From the NCBI RefSeq assembly GCF_003339525.1, contig NZ_CP031124.1, positions 1,364,001-1,428,000 of the forward strand: a stretch of DNA of 64,000 nucleotides, read 5' to 3'. The position numbers and the translations under genes are program-made. Positions 8,431 through 17,279 of the stretch are shown piece after piece. Under the pieces are notes generated by a model. The model saw nothing but the letters and a program-made list of their open reading frames with translations, made no database searches and was not told the origin of the DNA. The stretch comes from Ephemeroptericola cinctiostellae. Lineage in GTDB: Bacteria > Pseudomonadota > Gammaproteobacteria > Burkholderiales > Burkholderiaceae. Numbering within the stretch: position 1 is the first letter of the stretch; every line of letters begins with the position of its first letter.

Positions 8431-10977
8431 TTATCCTCCTTCCAGTGAGGCCAAAAAGGCATGCACGTTCTGGCGAACGTCTTGTGCAGAGTGCAGTGTT
8501 AAACAGGTTTTGACCAAGGTTTGGCACGCGGCAAGGTCAAGTCGTCTGACCTGCGTTTTGATGTGGGGCACATTCGCGGCCCCAACGGACAGTTCAGTGA
8601 TGCCCAAACCAATCAATAAGGGGATGGCCAATGGTTCTTCAGCCAATGCACCGCAGACGCCCACCCATTTATTGTGTTTCGCTGCACCTTGGGTGGCAAT
8701 CTGAATCATCCGCAGAACAGCAGGATGTAGGCCATCCAGGCGGCTGGCCAGCTCAGGTTGACAGCGATCCATGGCCAAAACGTATTGGGTCAAATCATTG
8801 GTGCCAACCGAGAAAAAATCGACGTGTTCACTCAATTGATCCGCCAGCAATGCGGCTGATGGCACTTCAATCATGACGCCCAATTCAGGTAAATCTGTGA
8901 GGCCGAGTTGAGTGGCAATATGAACCAGCCGTTCTCGCACCTGTTTGACTTCAGAGACATCGCTGATCATTGGCAACATGATGCGGCATGATCGGGTGGG
9001 TTTGACGTGGAGCAAAGCTTCCAGCTGGGCATCCAACATTTCTGTTCGCGCTAAACCCAAACGCACACCACGTAAACCCAAAGAGGGGTTCTCTTCTTTG
9101 GGCATCGAGACATAACTGAGTTCTTTGTCCGCGCCAATGTCAAGCGTGCGAATGATGACGGGCTTATCCACCATCGTGTCGACAATGGCTTGGTAGTGCG
9201 CTTGCTGTTCTTGCACGTTGGGCATGGTTTGACGGTCAGTGAACATCAGCTCGGTGCGAACCAAGCCGATGCCATCCGCACCATTGTTCATGGCTTCGCT
9301 GGCATCTTGAGTGTGAGCAATGTTGGCCGCCACTTCAATGGTGTGTCCATCGAGGGTCACCGCTGGTTGGTGGGCATGGCGTAATGCATTTTGTTTGAGT
9401 AGGGTCAGCTCATGCATGCGTTGTTTGGCTTGTGCCTGTTCAGCATCGCTGGGGTTGACAATCAAGTGACCTTGTTCCGCATCAACGATCACTATTTGGC
9501 CATTTTTTAACTTTAAAATTGATTCCCCAAGGGCCACAATAAAAGGAATACTCAGTGCACGAGCCAAAATAGAAACGTGACTGGTTGTGCCGCCTTTGGC
9601 CGTGACCATGCCTCGGATTTTGTTTTTTGAATGGCCACTGAGGGTCGATGGCCAGATGTCATCCGCCAAAACAATGACGTCATCAGGCCAATCGGTGTCA
9701 TCCATCGGGTTGTTGTGGGCAGGTGCCAAGGCGTTTAGTATCTGTGAAGCAAGGTCTTTTAAATCGCTTGCACGTTCACGAAACAGTGCCAAAGCAGATC
9801 GTTCAAGTTGATCCATCAATGTTTGTGTTTCTTGGCGAACGGCGATGCCTGCTGTGTGTTGATTGCGAATGGCTTGGCGGATGAGGTTTTGCCAAACCTC
9901 GTCTTCCAACAGGCTCAGGTGTGCCGCTTGAATGTCTTTGAGCGCAGACGAATGACTGGAAGCCATTAATTCGTTTTTAACTGAAGCCAATGCATCATCA
10001 AGGCGTTGCAATTCATGCTCGACACTGACAAATGTTTCATTGAATTGCGGCCATTCTGTGCGCAGATGCATGATTGTGCCCAAAGCCACGCCACGGGAGG
10101 CAACCACGCCTTGGCATGCCGTGTCTTGTAGAGGAGAGCAGGTGTGTGCTGGCAATGTTTCGCTTGAGTCATGAATGACATCGGGTGCTTGCTTTGATTC
10201 ATCAACGTGTTCAATGATGTCAATCATGGCCGCAGCGGCTAGAGCCGCATCAGTGCCTTCAGCCGACACCATGATGTGTGCATGCTCAGGAATGCTCATC
10301 ATCAGAATGTCTAAAGTGCTCTTGGCGTTGGCTCGCGCACTTTGGTAGTGCAGTTGAATGTTTGAGGCAAACAGCTTTGCCGTTTTTTGCACCAAGGCTG
10401 CCGGGCGTGCATGTAAGCCATTGCGGTGTTTGACCATGGCCACCACCTCAACATGGGTTGATGGGTTGGCTGAAGGGGCCGATGCTTGTGCTGTGGGCGG
10501 AAAGTGATCGAGTGTTGCACCAACATACACGCCTGTGGGCATGGGTGTGCTCACATTGAAAGGGGCGACACGGTCGTAATGCCATTTAAACTCGTCCGAA
10601 TTGAGCAATACAAAAATCACCAATGTACTCGGTACAGATTTCTTTAAATAAGCCAGATCAAAGTGGATGAGTGGATCCCCCGCTTGCACCGACTGATCCA
10701 AAGCAACTTGAGGTTTGAAACCTTGGCCATTCAGGGTCACGGTATCCACGCCGATGTGCATGAGCACCTCTGCGCCCGTGGATGACACCAGTGTGATTGA
10801 GTGCCCTGTGCTGGCAAGTTGTTTCACAACCCCATCGAAAGGTGCATACAGCACCCCCTCAATGGGATTGATGGCAAAACCCGTACCCAACATTTCTTCC
10901 GCAAAAACGGGGTCGGGTACTTGGCTCACGGGCAGCAACGTCCCTGTGACTGGGGCAATGAGTTGTAATGTGGTCAT
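8431..10977 (-). CDS. Fused PTS phosphotransferase EIIA-HPr-EI
   Basis: One 848-residue cytoplasmic protein carries the sugar-specific and general PTS phosphocarriers. The EIIA domain (about 1-145, Glc/GlcNAc type) has His59 in TGHSIT and His74 in MHIGVDTV. The HPr domain (about 178-262) has His189 in GLHARPA. Enzyme I (about 287-848) has the phospho-His467 in GGTTSHVSILA, the PEP-binding SVGTNDLTQYVLAMDR and a C-terminal VCGALAEEP cysteine. Phosphate would flow from PEP through EI, HPr and EIIA to the NagE EIIB. The architecture resembles the proteins sometimes called PtsA or NagF. AAAGGAG precedes the ATG, and it follows the SIS-domain gene by 25 bp. Confidence 0.93.
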   Translation of the reverse strand: MTTLQLIAPVTGTLLPVSQVPDPVFAEEMLGTGFAINPIEGVLYAPFDGVVKQLASTGHSITLVSSTGAEVLMHIGVDTVTLNGQGFKPQVALDQSVQAGDPLIHFDLAYLKKSVPSTLVIFVLLNSDEFKWHYDRVAPFNVSTPMPTGVYVGATLDHFPPTAQASAPSANPSTHVEVVAMVKHRNGLHARPAALVQKTAKLFASNIQLHYQSARANAKSTLDILMMSIPEHAHIMVSAEGTDAALAAAAMIDIIEHVDESKQAPDVIHDSSETLPAHTCSPLQDTACQGVVASRGVALGTIMHLRTEWPQFNETFVSVEHELQRLDDALASVKNELMASSHSSALKDIQAAHLSLLEDEVWQNLIRQAIRNQHTAGIAVRQETQTLMDQLERSALALFRERASDLKDLASQILNALAPAHNNPMDDTDWPDDVIVLADDIWPSTLSGHSKNKIRGMVTAKGGTTSHVSILARALSIPFIVALGESILKLKNGQIVIVDAEQGHLIVNPSDAEQAQAKQRMHELTLLKQNALRHAHQPAVTLDGHTIEVAANIAHTQDASEAMNNGADGIGLVRTELMFTDRQTMPNVQEQQAHYQAIVDTMVDKPVIIRTLDIGADKELSYVSMPKEENPSLGLRGVRLGLARTEMLDAQLEALLHVKPTRSCRIMLPMISDVSEVKQVRERLVHIATQLGLTDLPELGVMIEVPSAALLADQLSEHVDFFSVGTNDLTQYVLAMDRCQPELASRLDGLHPAVLRMIQIATQGAAKHNKWVGVCGALAEEPLAIPLLIGLGITELSVGAANVPHIKTQVRRLDLAACQTLVKTCLTLHSAQDVRQNVHAFLASLEGG

Positions 10978-11002
10978 GCTTGTCTCCTTTTTTTTAATGT
11001 AT

Positions 11003-12073
11003 TTAATGTGTTTGCGTGACCTTGTTTAAATAAAGCGGGCGATCTGGATCCATGTCTCGATGCAGGGCGAGTTCTGATAAAAACACATAAAAGCGTTGCA
11101 AAGCCGCGATGGGGGCTAACGTTGAACACAGAGGCGTTTTTCCATCATGGGCATCCAAAATCATCACGCCCGCACGCACCAGTGAATCAAGTACATGTGT
11201 TTCAGTTGCACACACAGCCAAAACATGGGCCCCACGCGCCCGCATTTCGATTGAAAAATCAATCAATTGCTGTTGCTCGGGTCCAGGGGTGATGAAGACC
11301 ACGACGGGGTAGTTGGCTTCAATCAATCGCATCGGGCCATGCCGAACCTCGGCAACACTGAAGGCCTCAGATTGAATGGCACAGGTTTCTTTCATTTTTA
11401 AGGCCGCTTCGAGCGCAATGCTGTGTGATAAACCACGCCCAATAACAAACACGCGTTTGGCCATGCCGAAAACATCCAGTACCCGATTGGGCACGCTTTG
11501 CACTGGGTGTGTAAATTGATCGACCAAGGAAAGCAATGCCTCAAGCATCTGTTGATCGTCTCGCCACACAGCGACAAATTGAGCGGCTAGGGTCATGATG
11601 CCCAGACAGCTTTTGGTGGCTGCAACACTCAGCTCTTGACCAGCATCGATGGCCCAAGATAAATGGGCTGCTTGTTCAAGCGCACTGTTGGCTTGGTTGA
11701 CGCATGCGATGGTTTGCGCCCCGTGTTCACCCAAATGGGTCAATGTGTCAACCAAGTCAGGGCTGGCACCCGACTGAGAAAATCCAAAAGCCACAGAAGA
11801 TGAGACCTTGAGCGGTGCGTGGTGCAGCGTGACCAAAGAAGGGGGGAGGGACACTGTTAAAATCCCCAATTCTTGCATGACCAAATAGGCAAAGTAATGT
11901 GCTGCATGGTCAGAACTGCCACGGGCAACCGTGATGAAAGAGCTGGGATGCAAAGCTTTAATCACATCAACCAAAGCGGAGGTGTGTTTGATATTGGCCA
12001 ATTGCCCTTTGAGCATGTCACTCGCTTGCAACGCTTCACGGTGCATGTGGGTGGTTGGGTGTGTATTAGGCAT
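11003..12073 (-). CDS. SIS-domain glucosamine-6-phosphate deaminase (NagB-II type)
   Basis: The 356-residue protein has two SIS sugar-phosphate domains like the isomerase half of GlmS: FITVARGSSDHAAHY and GFSQSGASPDLV in the first, VIGRGLSHSIALEAALKMKET and EVRHGP in the second. No glutaminase domain is present. Next to nagA and nagE it most likely converts glucosamine-6-phosphate to fructose-6-phosphate and ammonia, replacing classical NagB, as in bacteria using NagB-II. The start at ATG (complement 12071-12073) follows GAGGAGAGG and overlaps the end of nagA by 8 bases, so translation is probably coupled. An AgaS-like specificity is the alternative. Confidence 0.87.
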   Translation of the reverse strand: MPNTHPTTHMHREALQASDMLKGQLANIKHTSALVDVIKALHPSSFITVARGSSDHAAHYFAYLVMQELGILTVSLPPSLVTLHHAPLKVSSSVAFGFSQSGASPDLVDTLTHLGEHGAQTIACVNQANSALEQAAHLSWAIDAGQELSVAATKSCLGIMTLAAQFVAVWRDDQQMLEALLSLVDQFTHPVQSVPNRVLDVFGMAKRVFVIGRGLSHSIALEAALKMKETCAIQSEAFSVAEVRHGPMRLIEANYPVVVFITPGPEQQQLIDFSIEMRARGAHVLAVCATETHVLDSLVRAGVMILDAHDGKTPLCSTLAPIAALQRFYVFLSELALHRDMDPDRPLYLNKVTQTH

Positions 12074-13178
12074 GAGCCTCTCCTCGGGTGTAGACGGTGT
12101 GTAAGTGAAGGTCTTGGTCAATGACAACAATGTCAGCAATCGCTTGTTCGGTCAGGTGGCCTCGGTCATGCAAACCTAAATATTGAGCGGGTAAAGCCGA
12201 CAGGCGTTGCGAAGCTTCGGCGACCGACAGGCCGATGCTGTGTAAGTTTCGGAGGGCATCGATCATGGTCAAAGTGCTGCCAGCCAAGGTGCCGTCTTTA
12301 AGGCGAACGCCGCCCAAACACTTGTTCACCTCTTGAGAGCCGAGCATGTACATGCCATCGGGCATGCCCGTGGCTGCGGTGCCGTCGGTCACGCAATACA
12401 GATGTGGAATGGCGCGCAAGGCGACGTGGATGGCCCCAGGATGAACATGCAATAAATCAGGAATGAGCTCTGCGTAGTTCGCATGAGCCAATGCCGCACC
12501 AACCATGCCTGGTTCGCGGTGATGCAACGGTGTCATGGCGTTGAACAAATGGGTAAAACCACTGACGCCGTGCTTGAGGGCATTGACCCCATCCTCATAC
12601 GAGCCATGTGAATGACCAATTTGGACGCGAATGCCCATTTGGGTCAAATGTTCAATCAAGTGTCGGTCGCCCACACATTCAGGTGCCAAAGTCAGCACAC
12701 GAATGGGAGTGATGTCATTCAGATGCAAAATTTCTGCGAGCACAATGTCTCGAGTCCACGCAGGTTGTGCGCCCAATCGGCCTGGATTGATGTAAGGGCC
12801 TTCGAGGTGAACACCCAATACTTCTGCTTGGTCTTTGTCGATTGTTTGAGACAGGTGTTGTTTGATTCCTGTCAGAACCTGCTCCAGTTCTGGCAATGGG
12901 GCGGTCATGCTTGTTGCTAAAAAACTGGTTGTGCCGTGCTTGATCTGATGCCGCGCGATGTGTGCCAAACTGTCTCCGCCTGACATCAAATCAACGCCTG
13001 CGCCGCCATGCACATGCAAATCAATGAATCCTGGGATGAATTTTAGCTCGTCTCGCCTCATCACCATTTCTTCACTGATGGGGGTGCCACGGATCTGGGT
13101 GACCTGTGTGCCTGTGATGGTCATTGAGCCTTGCAGCCATCCTGTGGGGGTTAATATGTCACCCGTTAAGTTAAACAT
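12066..13178 (-). CDS. nagA: N-acetylglucosamine-6-phosphate deacetylase
   Basis: A 370-residue amidohydrolase-fold cytoplasmic enzyme that removes acetate from GlcNAc-6-phosphate. FIPGFIDLHVHGGAGVD holds the first metal-site HxH, EGPYINPGRLGAQ the Glu ligand, IGHSHGSYEDG and GFTHLFNAMTPLHHREPG the later His residues, and VTDGTAATGMPDG the catalytic Asp. The ATG chosen (complement 13176-13178) has AAGGAG 6 bases upstream; an in-frame start at 13274 would add a basic, low-complexity leader and is unlikely. It lies 97 bp after nagR and overlaps the following deaminase gene. Confidence 0.95.
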   Translation of the reverse strand: MFNLTGDILTPTGWLQGSMTITGTQVTQIRGTPISEEMVMRRDELKFIPGFIDLHVHGGAGVDLMSGGDSLAHIARHQIKHGTTSFLATSMTAPLPELEQVLTGIKQHLSQTIDKDQAEVLGVHLEGPYINPGRLGAQPAWTRDIVLAEILHLNDITPIRVLTLAPECVGDRHLIEHLTQMGIRVQIGHSHGSYEDGVNALKHGVSGFTHLFNAMTPLHHREPGMVGAALAHANYAELIPDLLHVHPGAIHVALRAIPHLYCVTDGTAATGMPDGMYMLGSQEVNKCLGGVRLKDGTLAGSTLTMIDALRNLHSIGLSVAEASQRLSALPAQYLGLHDRGHLTEQAIADIVVIDQDLHLHTVYTRGEAHA

Positions 13179-13275
13179 CGCCTGCTCCTTCTTCTCTTTT
13201 TTAAACACCATTTTTTGGTGGTTTTTTTTGGTGGTTTTTTGTGATTTTTTGACACATTCAATCGGGATGAACATG

Positions 13276-14016
13276 TTATAAATTTCGATTCAACTCCACG
13301 GTGAAGTCATAAAAATCACTGCGGCAATACGTGGTTGAGTATTCAATGATTTGGTTGTTCTGATCAAAACCGATGCGCATCACCTGCAAGACCGCTTGTC
13401 CTACAGGAATTTTGCAATATTTGGCCACCTGCTCTGTCGCATTCATGGCCAATATGTGTTGCTGAGCACGCACCAGACCATGACCAATGCCATCCAAATA
13501 GTCATATAAAGAACCCATGATTTTTTCTGGTTCAGGCACCACCGAGGCGGGCAACACATTCACTTCGTAAGCAATGGGTTTGTTTTCCACAACCCGTTGA
13601 CGTCTGAGCCGAAGCACAGGAACGTCCAAAGCAATCGATAATTTCAGTGCCTCATCTGCTGTGGGGACATCAATTTTTTTACTTAACCAAACGGATTGTG
13701 GATGTAAGCCCCTGTTTTTAAATGCTTCAGTAAAGCCTTGTAAACGTCCCAAAGGTTGTTCATAACTGTGTTTGACAAAAGTCCCCGCACCACGCCGGCG
13801 ATAGGCTAAACCTTCCTGTACCAATAAATCGTAGGCGCTTCGGGTGGTGACCCGTGACAGCTTTAACCAACCTGACAGCATCCGTTCAGAAGGCAGCGCC
13901 TCGTCAGAGGTCCACCAGCCTTCACGAATGGCCAGACCCAAATTAACGGCCAATTGCACGGCAAGGGGGGTCTTTGAATCATGATTGATTCGTAACGTGT
14001 CGTAGTTGCGTTTCAT
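13276..14016 (-). CDS. nagR: GntR/HutC-family regulator of the nag operon
   Basis: The 246-residue protein has an N-terminal GntR winged helix (PSERMLSGWLKLSRVTTRSAYDLLVQEG, about 40-75, then RRRGAGTFV) and a C-terminal UTRA ligand domain (about 95-240). YvoA/NagR-type members bind amino sugar phosphates and repress GlcNAc genes, which fits its position as first gene of the nag operon. The upstream AT-rich region holds two TGGTATT half-sites on the minus strand (within 14102-14116 and 14229-14242) that could be its operator. This binding role is inferred. Confidence 0.85.
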   Translation of the reverse strand: MKRNYDTLRINHDSKTPLAVQLAVNLGLAIREGWWTSDEALPSERMLSGWLKLSRVTTRSAYDLLVQEGLAYRRRGAGTFVKHSYEQPLGRLQGFTEAFKNRGLHPQSVWLSKKIDVPTADEALKLSIALDVPVLRLRRQRVVENKPIAYEVNVLPASVVPEPEKIMGSLYDYLDGIGHGLVRAQQHILAMNATEQVAKYCKIPVGQAVLQVMRIGFDQNNQIIEYSTTYCRSDFYDFTVELNRNL

Positions 14017-14311
14017 GAGGCGCTTTCATATCGGCAAAAGTGAACAAGGCGAGCAGGCGTTGGACGGCTCTTGGAATGCATTGTGCGCATTCATTCAAGT
14101 TTAGGCAATACCAATTTTTCAACAGCTTATTTTTTATTTTTTGTAATATATTGTTTTTAAATGATTATTTTTTTATTGGAAATGCATGTTGCCGACTAAT
14201 TTTATATTGTGATTAAAAATCAATTACTTATGTTTAATACCACTTTATCGGGTCTCTTCACGCTTTTTTAGTTTAAATGGGCAAAATAAGGTCATTTTTT
14301 AATAGACAAAG
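14017..14311 (-). promoter_or_regulatory. nag operon promoter region
   Basis: This 295-bp AT-rich gap has no gene. On the minus strand, reading toward nagR, TGGTATT occurs twice (complement of the CAATACCAA region near 14106-14114 and of TAATACCAC near 14230-14238). GntR/HutC repressors of amino-sugar operons bind two-fold sites with similar TGGT halves, so an operator is plausible. No -35/-10 pair was clear enough to define. Confidence 0.35.
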
Positions 14312-14337
14312 GTCAAGTGCACATGTCAAGTGCACAT
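14312..14337. repeat. Exact 13-bp tandem duplication
   Basis: GTCAAGTGCACAT occurs twice head to tail (14312-14324 and 14325-14337), immediately before the ribH terminator. It lies between nagR and ribH and interrupts no gene. It is a second short tandem duplication in this window besides the one in cas9. Confidence 0.8.
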
Positions 14338-14372
14338 AAAAAAGCCCCAGTGAAACACACTGGGGCTTTTTT
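14338..14372. terminator. Terminator of ribH
   Basis: GCCCCAGTG (14344-14352), loop AAACA, CACTGGGGC (14358-14366), flanked by six A on the left and six T on the right, so it can work in both directions. It lies 20 bp beyond the ribH stop. Confidence 0.88.
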
Positions 14373-14392
14373 ATGGCATCAAGGAGGGGGGC

Positions 14393-14887
14393 TCATAAGG
14401 CGTGCAAACTGTACACGGTTTGCACACACGCACGTGCCGCTTCAGCGCCTTTTTCAACAAAGTGGGCATGATAAAAATCAGTGTGCTCACTGTGTTGGTG
14501 AAAGTGGTGTGGGGTCAGCACAACCGAAAACACGGGCACATCGGTGTCCAGTTGCACACGCATCAAGCCATCGATCACGGCGTGAGCCACGAAATCATGG
14601 CGATATAAGCCACCATCGACGACCAGACCACAAGCCACGATGGCGTCGTATTGTCCGCTGAGTGCGATTTTTTTGGCATGCAGGGGAATTTCAAACGCAC
14701 CGGGAACGTGGATGATGGTGAGTACGTCGGGTGCGATGCCTTGGGCGGCCAGTTCATTTTCAAAGCCCATTTGTGCTTGTTGAACGATGTCGGCGTGCCA
14801 TGATGCTTTGATCATGGCGATGCGCAGGCGTGGTGCGGGGTGGGACTGTGCAATCGTAATTGCAGTGGGTGTGGACAGCTGATTCAT
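14393..14887 (-). CDS. ribH: 6,7-dimethyl-8-ribityllumazine synthase, RibH2 type
   Basis: The 164-residue enzyme condenses 5-amino-6-ribitylamino-uracil with dihydroxybutanone phosphate in riboflavin synthesis. VPGAFEIPLHAKKIA, VVDGGLYRHDFVAHAVIDGLM and VVLTPHHFHQHSEHTDFYHAHF match the decameric RibH2 class (as in Brucella) better than the icosahedral RibH class; the catalytic His lies in YRHDF. The start (complement 14885-14887) follows AAGGA by 5 bases. It stands alone, downstream of an FMN riboswitch, and not in a rib operon, so a housekeeping ribH probably exists elsewhere. Confidence 0.9.
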   Translation of the reverse strand: MNQLSTPTAITIAQSHPAPRLRIAMIKASWHADIVQQAQMGFENELAAQGIAPDVLTIIHVPGAFEIPLHAKKIALSGQYDAIVACGLVVDGGLYRHDFVAHAVIDGLMRVQLDTDVPVFSVVLTPHHFHQHSEHTDFYHAHFVEKGAEAARACVQTVYSLHAL

Positions 14888-14961
14888 GGTCATCCTTTGA
14901 TGGCGATTAACAAGAATCAGGGCGCGCGAAAAAGCCACCAAGTGAATGGTGTTGATGCTCA

Positions 14962-15099
14962 ATCTCTTTTATCCGGACTTTAACCGTCGGCTCTGGATTT
15001 GAACCAGATCTGCTGACCTCATGCGTGGCATGAGCGCTCGCGGGCTTCTGTGTGAACAGTTACCGCCGGTGGGGAGTTTCACCCCGCCCTGAGAATGGT
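14962..15099 (-). promoter_or_regulatory. FMN riboswitch (RFN element) upstream of ribH
   Basis: Read on the minus strand, the element begins near 15090 with AGGGCGGGGTGAAACTCCCC, continues ACCGGCGGTAA, AGCCCGCGAGC, GGTCAGCAGATCTGGT, CCAGAGCCGACGGTTAAAGT and ends CCGGATAAAAGAGA near 14962. These are the conserved blocks of the six-helix RFN fold that binds flavin mononucleotide. It ends about 75 bases before the ribH ATG. No separate terminator hairpin with a T-run is seen between aptamer and gene, so control is more likely at translation initiation. Confidence 0.95.
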
Positions 15100-15355
15100 G
15101 CTGAACAATTGGGTTCAGCGGTGTCATTGTAAACGGGATTGGACTTTGCTGCTGAGGTGGTTGAGAGGTGTTGTCGTCATTGGTTTGTGAATATAAATGA
15201 CCGAAATAGAGCCATTTACAGTCATTTTCATGGACTATGGCGTGGTCGCAGGCTCATTGCCAGTCCTGTCGTGTATCATGATGACCGATGTGTGTGGTGT
15301 TACAGATTGACCCCACACCGTGATGAATTTTTTATTTTTATGATATTGATTGTTT

Positions 15356-16603
15356 ATGCAGCCACCGATTAGCACGTTAACCCGCAAAACCTTATTGTTC
15401 CCCTTGGCTTTGGTGATTTTTGAATTTTGTGTGTACATCACCAATGACTTGATTCAACCCGCGATGATCGTCATCACACGCGAGTATGGCGTGGATGCCA
15501 CGTGGAATGCATCGGCCATGAGCGCATTTTTATTTGGCGGTGTGATTTTGCAATGGCTTTTTGGCCCATTGTCGGATCGCGTGGGGCGGCGCAAGGTGCT
15601 CTTGTCGGGCGTGGCCTTCTTTATTGTGAGTTGTTTGGCGACACTTTGGGCGAGTGACATTCATCGCTTTTTGGCTTTACGGGTGTTGCAAGGGGTGGCT
15701 TTGTCCTTCATTGGCGCAGTTGGGCATGCGGTGATTCAAGAAGCGTTTGAGGAAAAAACGGCGGTGCAAATCAGTGCGTTGATGGCCAATGTGGCGATGA
15801 TTGCACCGTTGGTGGGGCCTGTAGCAGGTGCGGTGTTTGTGGATTATTTACCGTGGCGTTGGGCATTTGTGATGATTGCTGCGGTGTCATGTGTGTCTTG
15901 GTTGGGTTTGTTTCGCTACATGCCCGAAACAGTGAAGCCTTCAAAAGAAAAACTACCCATTAAACAAATTGCCTATGATTTTTGGCACTTGTTGTCGAAT
16001 CGACATTTCATGCAAACCACGGTGTCGATTCCTTTCATGAGCATTCCGCTGGTCAGTTGGATTGCGCTGGCGCCGACGATTGTGATTTCAGATTTTCATT
16101 ACAGCAGCTTGGCGTATGGTCTGATGCAAGTGCCTATTTTTGGTTTTTTGATTTTGAGTAACATTGTCTTGGCGCATCGGGCGAAAGTGTGGCGTTTGGG
16201 TTCATCGGTGCATTATGGTTATGTGTTTTTCTTGCTGGGCTGGTTGCTGATCGTATTAGGGGGCGCGGGTGTGCAGCCTGTGATGATGCTGGTGCTGGGG
16301 ATTTGCTGTTTTGCTTTTGGCGAAGGGATTGCGATGTCGGTGCTGTATCGTTTTGCCATGACGGCTTCGGATCGACCGTATGGTGTGACGTCATCGGTGA
16401 TTGGGATGCTGCACATGTTGGGTTATGCGCTTGGTGTTGAAGTGTTTAAACATGCGTATTTTGCATGGGGTGTGATGGGCTTTGCTTTGTGCAGCACCGT
16501 GTGTCTTTTGATTTATATGGGGTTGAGCCGAGGGGCTGTGGCGCATGCGATGATGTTGCGTTTGGATGGGGAGGGCGATGCAGCGGTGACCGCATCGCAT
16601 TAA
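15356..16603 (+). CDS. MdfA-like multidrug efflux MFS transporter
   Basis: The 415-residue, 12-helix inner-membrane antiporter belongs to the DHA1 family. It starts TLTRKTLLFPLALVIFEFCVYITNDLIQP, with the membrane-embedded acidic residues near the end of helix 1 as in MdfA, then GPLSDRVGRRKV (loop 2-3 motif A), and RVLQGVALSFIGAVGHAVIQEAFEE, all close to E. coli MdfA. The family exports cationic and neutral drugs in exchange for protons. The start is set at ATG 15356; a TTG six bases upstream is also in frame and neither has a strong ribosome site. The 256-bp gap before it carries only the riboswitch edge. Confidence 0.9.
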   Translation: MQPPISTLTRKTLLFPLALVIFEFCVYITNDLIQPAMIVITREYGVDATWNASAMSAFLFGGVILQWLFGPLSDRVGRRKVLLSGVAFFIVSCLATLWASDIHRFLALRVLQGVALSFIGAVGHAVIQEAFEEKTAVQISALMANVAMIAPLVGPVAGAVFVDYLPWRWAFVMIAAVSCVSWLGLFRYMPETVKPSKEKLPIKQIAYDFWHLLSNRHFMQTTVSIPFMSIPLVSWIALAPTIVISDFHYSSLAYGLMQVPIFGFLILSNIVLAHRAKVWRLGSSVHYGYVFFLLGWLLIVLGGAGVQPVMMLVLGICCFAFGEGIAMSVLYRFAMTASDRPYGVTSSVIGMLHMLGYALGVEVFKHAYFAWGVMGFALCSTVCLLIYMGLSRGAVAHAMMLRLDGEGDAAVTASH

Positions 16604-16674
16604 TCATTGAGTATTGATTTCTGATGTTGTTTGATGTCGTGGCTTGATTGTTGGTTTGATTGGTGGTTTGATCG

Positions 16675-16971
16675 TTAAGCGGTCAATAAAGCCAATGCAC
16701 GTTCGAGGTAAACCCAAAAATCAGCACCGTCACGGGTGTTGACCCAAGTGCCGTCAGCGAATTTAAAGTGGTAGCCACCTTCGCGTGAAGCAAGCCAGAC
16801 TTCATTCATGGATGCTTGTTGATTGACGATGACTTTCTGACCGTCGTCATTTTCGATTTCGAGCACTGCGCCGTGAGCCAGGACGTCTAAATCGGCTTCT
16901 TTTGCTTCGATGTGTTCGCCGATGGCATCAAATAATACTTTTACTTGTTGTAGGAATTCAGTTTCCGTCAT
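16675..16971 (-). CDS. cyaY: Frataxin-like iron-sulfur assembly protein CyaY
   Basis: A 98-residue acidic cytoplasmic protein with a frataxin fold. It starts MTETEFLQQVKVLFDAIGEHIE and contains LEIENDDGQKVIVNQQ and a Trp-rich middle (NEVWLASREGGYHFKF, TWVNTRDG). It binds iron and modulates the cysteine desulfurase in iron-sulfur cluster assembly. It is divergent from lptM-lysA, a common arrangement in Beta- and Gammaproteobacteria. Confidence 0.93.
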   Translation of the reverse strand: MTETEFLQQVKVLFDAIGEHIEAKEADLDVLAHGAVLEIENDDGQKVIVNQQASMNEVWLASREGGYHFKFADGTWVNTRDGADFWVYLERALALLTA

Positions 16972-17037
16972 AATAGACCCTTTGTTGAAATGCGGATGTA
17001 TGGCGCATTGGACTGTGCGCGAATGTGAGGATTATAT

Positions 17038-17193
17038 ATGAGAACGGTGATTCGATTGGCTGTGTTGTTGGGCGCGACAGCGATGCTGTGCACGGCTTGT
17101 GGCTATAAAGGCCCGTTGTATCTGCCTACGACGGAACCAACCATCAGCAAAGCACCCGTGACGGCATTGCCATCCGACACATTGAAGAAATAA
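17038..17193 (+). CDS. lptM: LptM (YifL-like) small lipoprotein
   Basis: A 51-residue frame starting at ATG 17038 has a signal peptide ending in a lipobox (MLCTACGYKGPLYLP); CGYKGPLYLP is the signature of LptM/YifL. The mature Cys would be lipidated and the protein sits in the outer membrane, where family members assist maturation of the LptD-LptE LPS translocon. It is directly upstream of lysA, its usual neighbour, and divergent from cyaY. LptE is encoded at 55.4 kb. Confidence 0.9.
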   Translation: MRTVIRLAVLLGATAMLCTACGYKGPLYLPTTEPTISKAPVTALPSDTLKK

Positions 17194-17279
17194 AAAACAC
17201 CTGTTAAACATCTGTTTTTTAAAAAGAGCGGACTTGTTTCGCATTTCCCTAATTTTTTAATCTATTTTTAGAAGTTGTG

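Noticed and set aside
15139-15372. A 77-residue frame between the FMN riboswitch and the MdfA-like gene
   Set aside because: No ribosome site, no family resemblance and composition like non-coding DNA.
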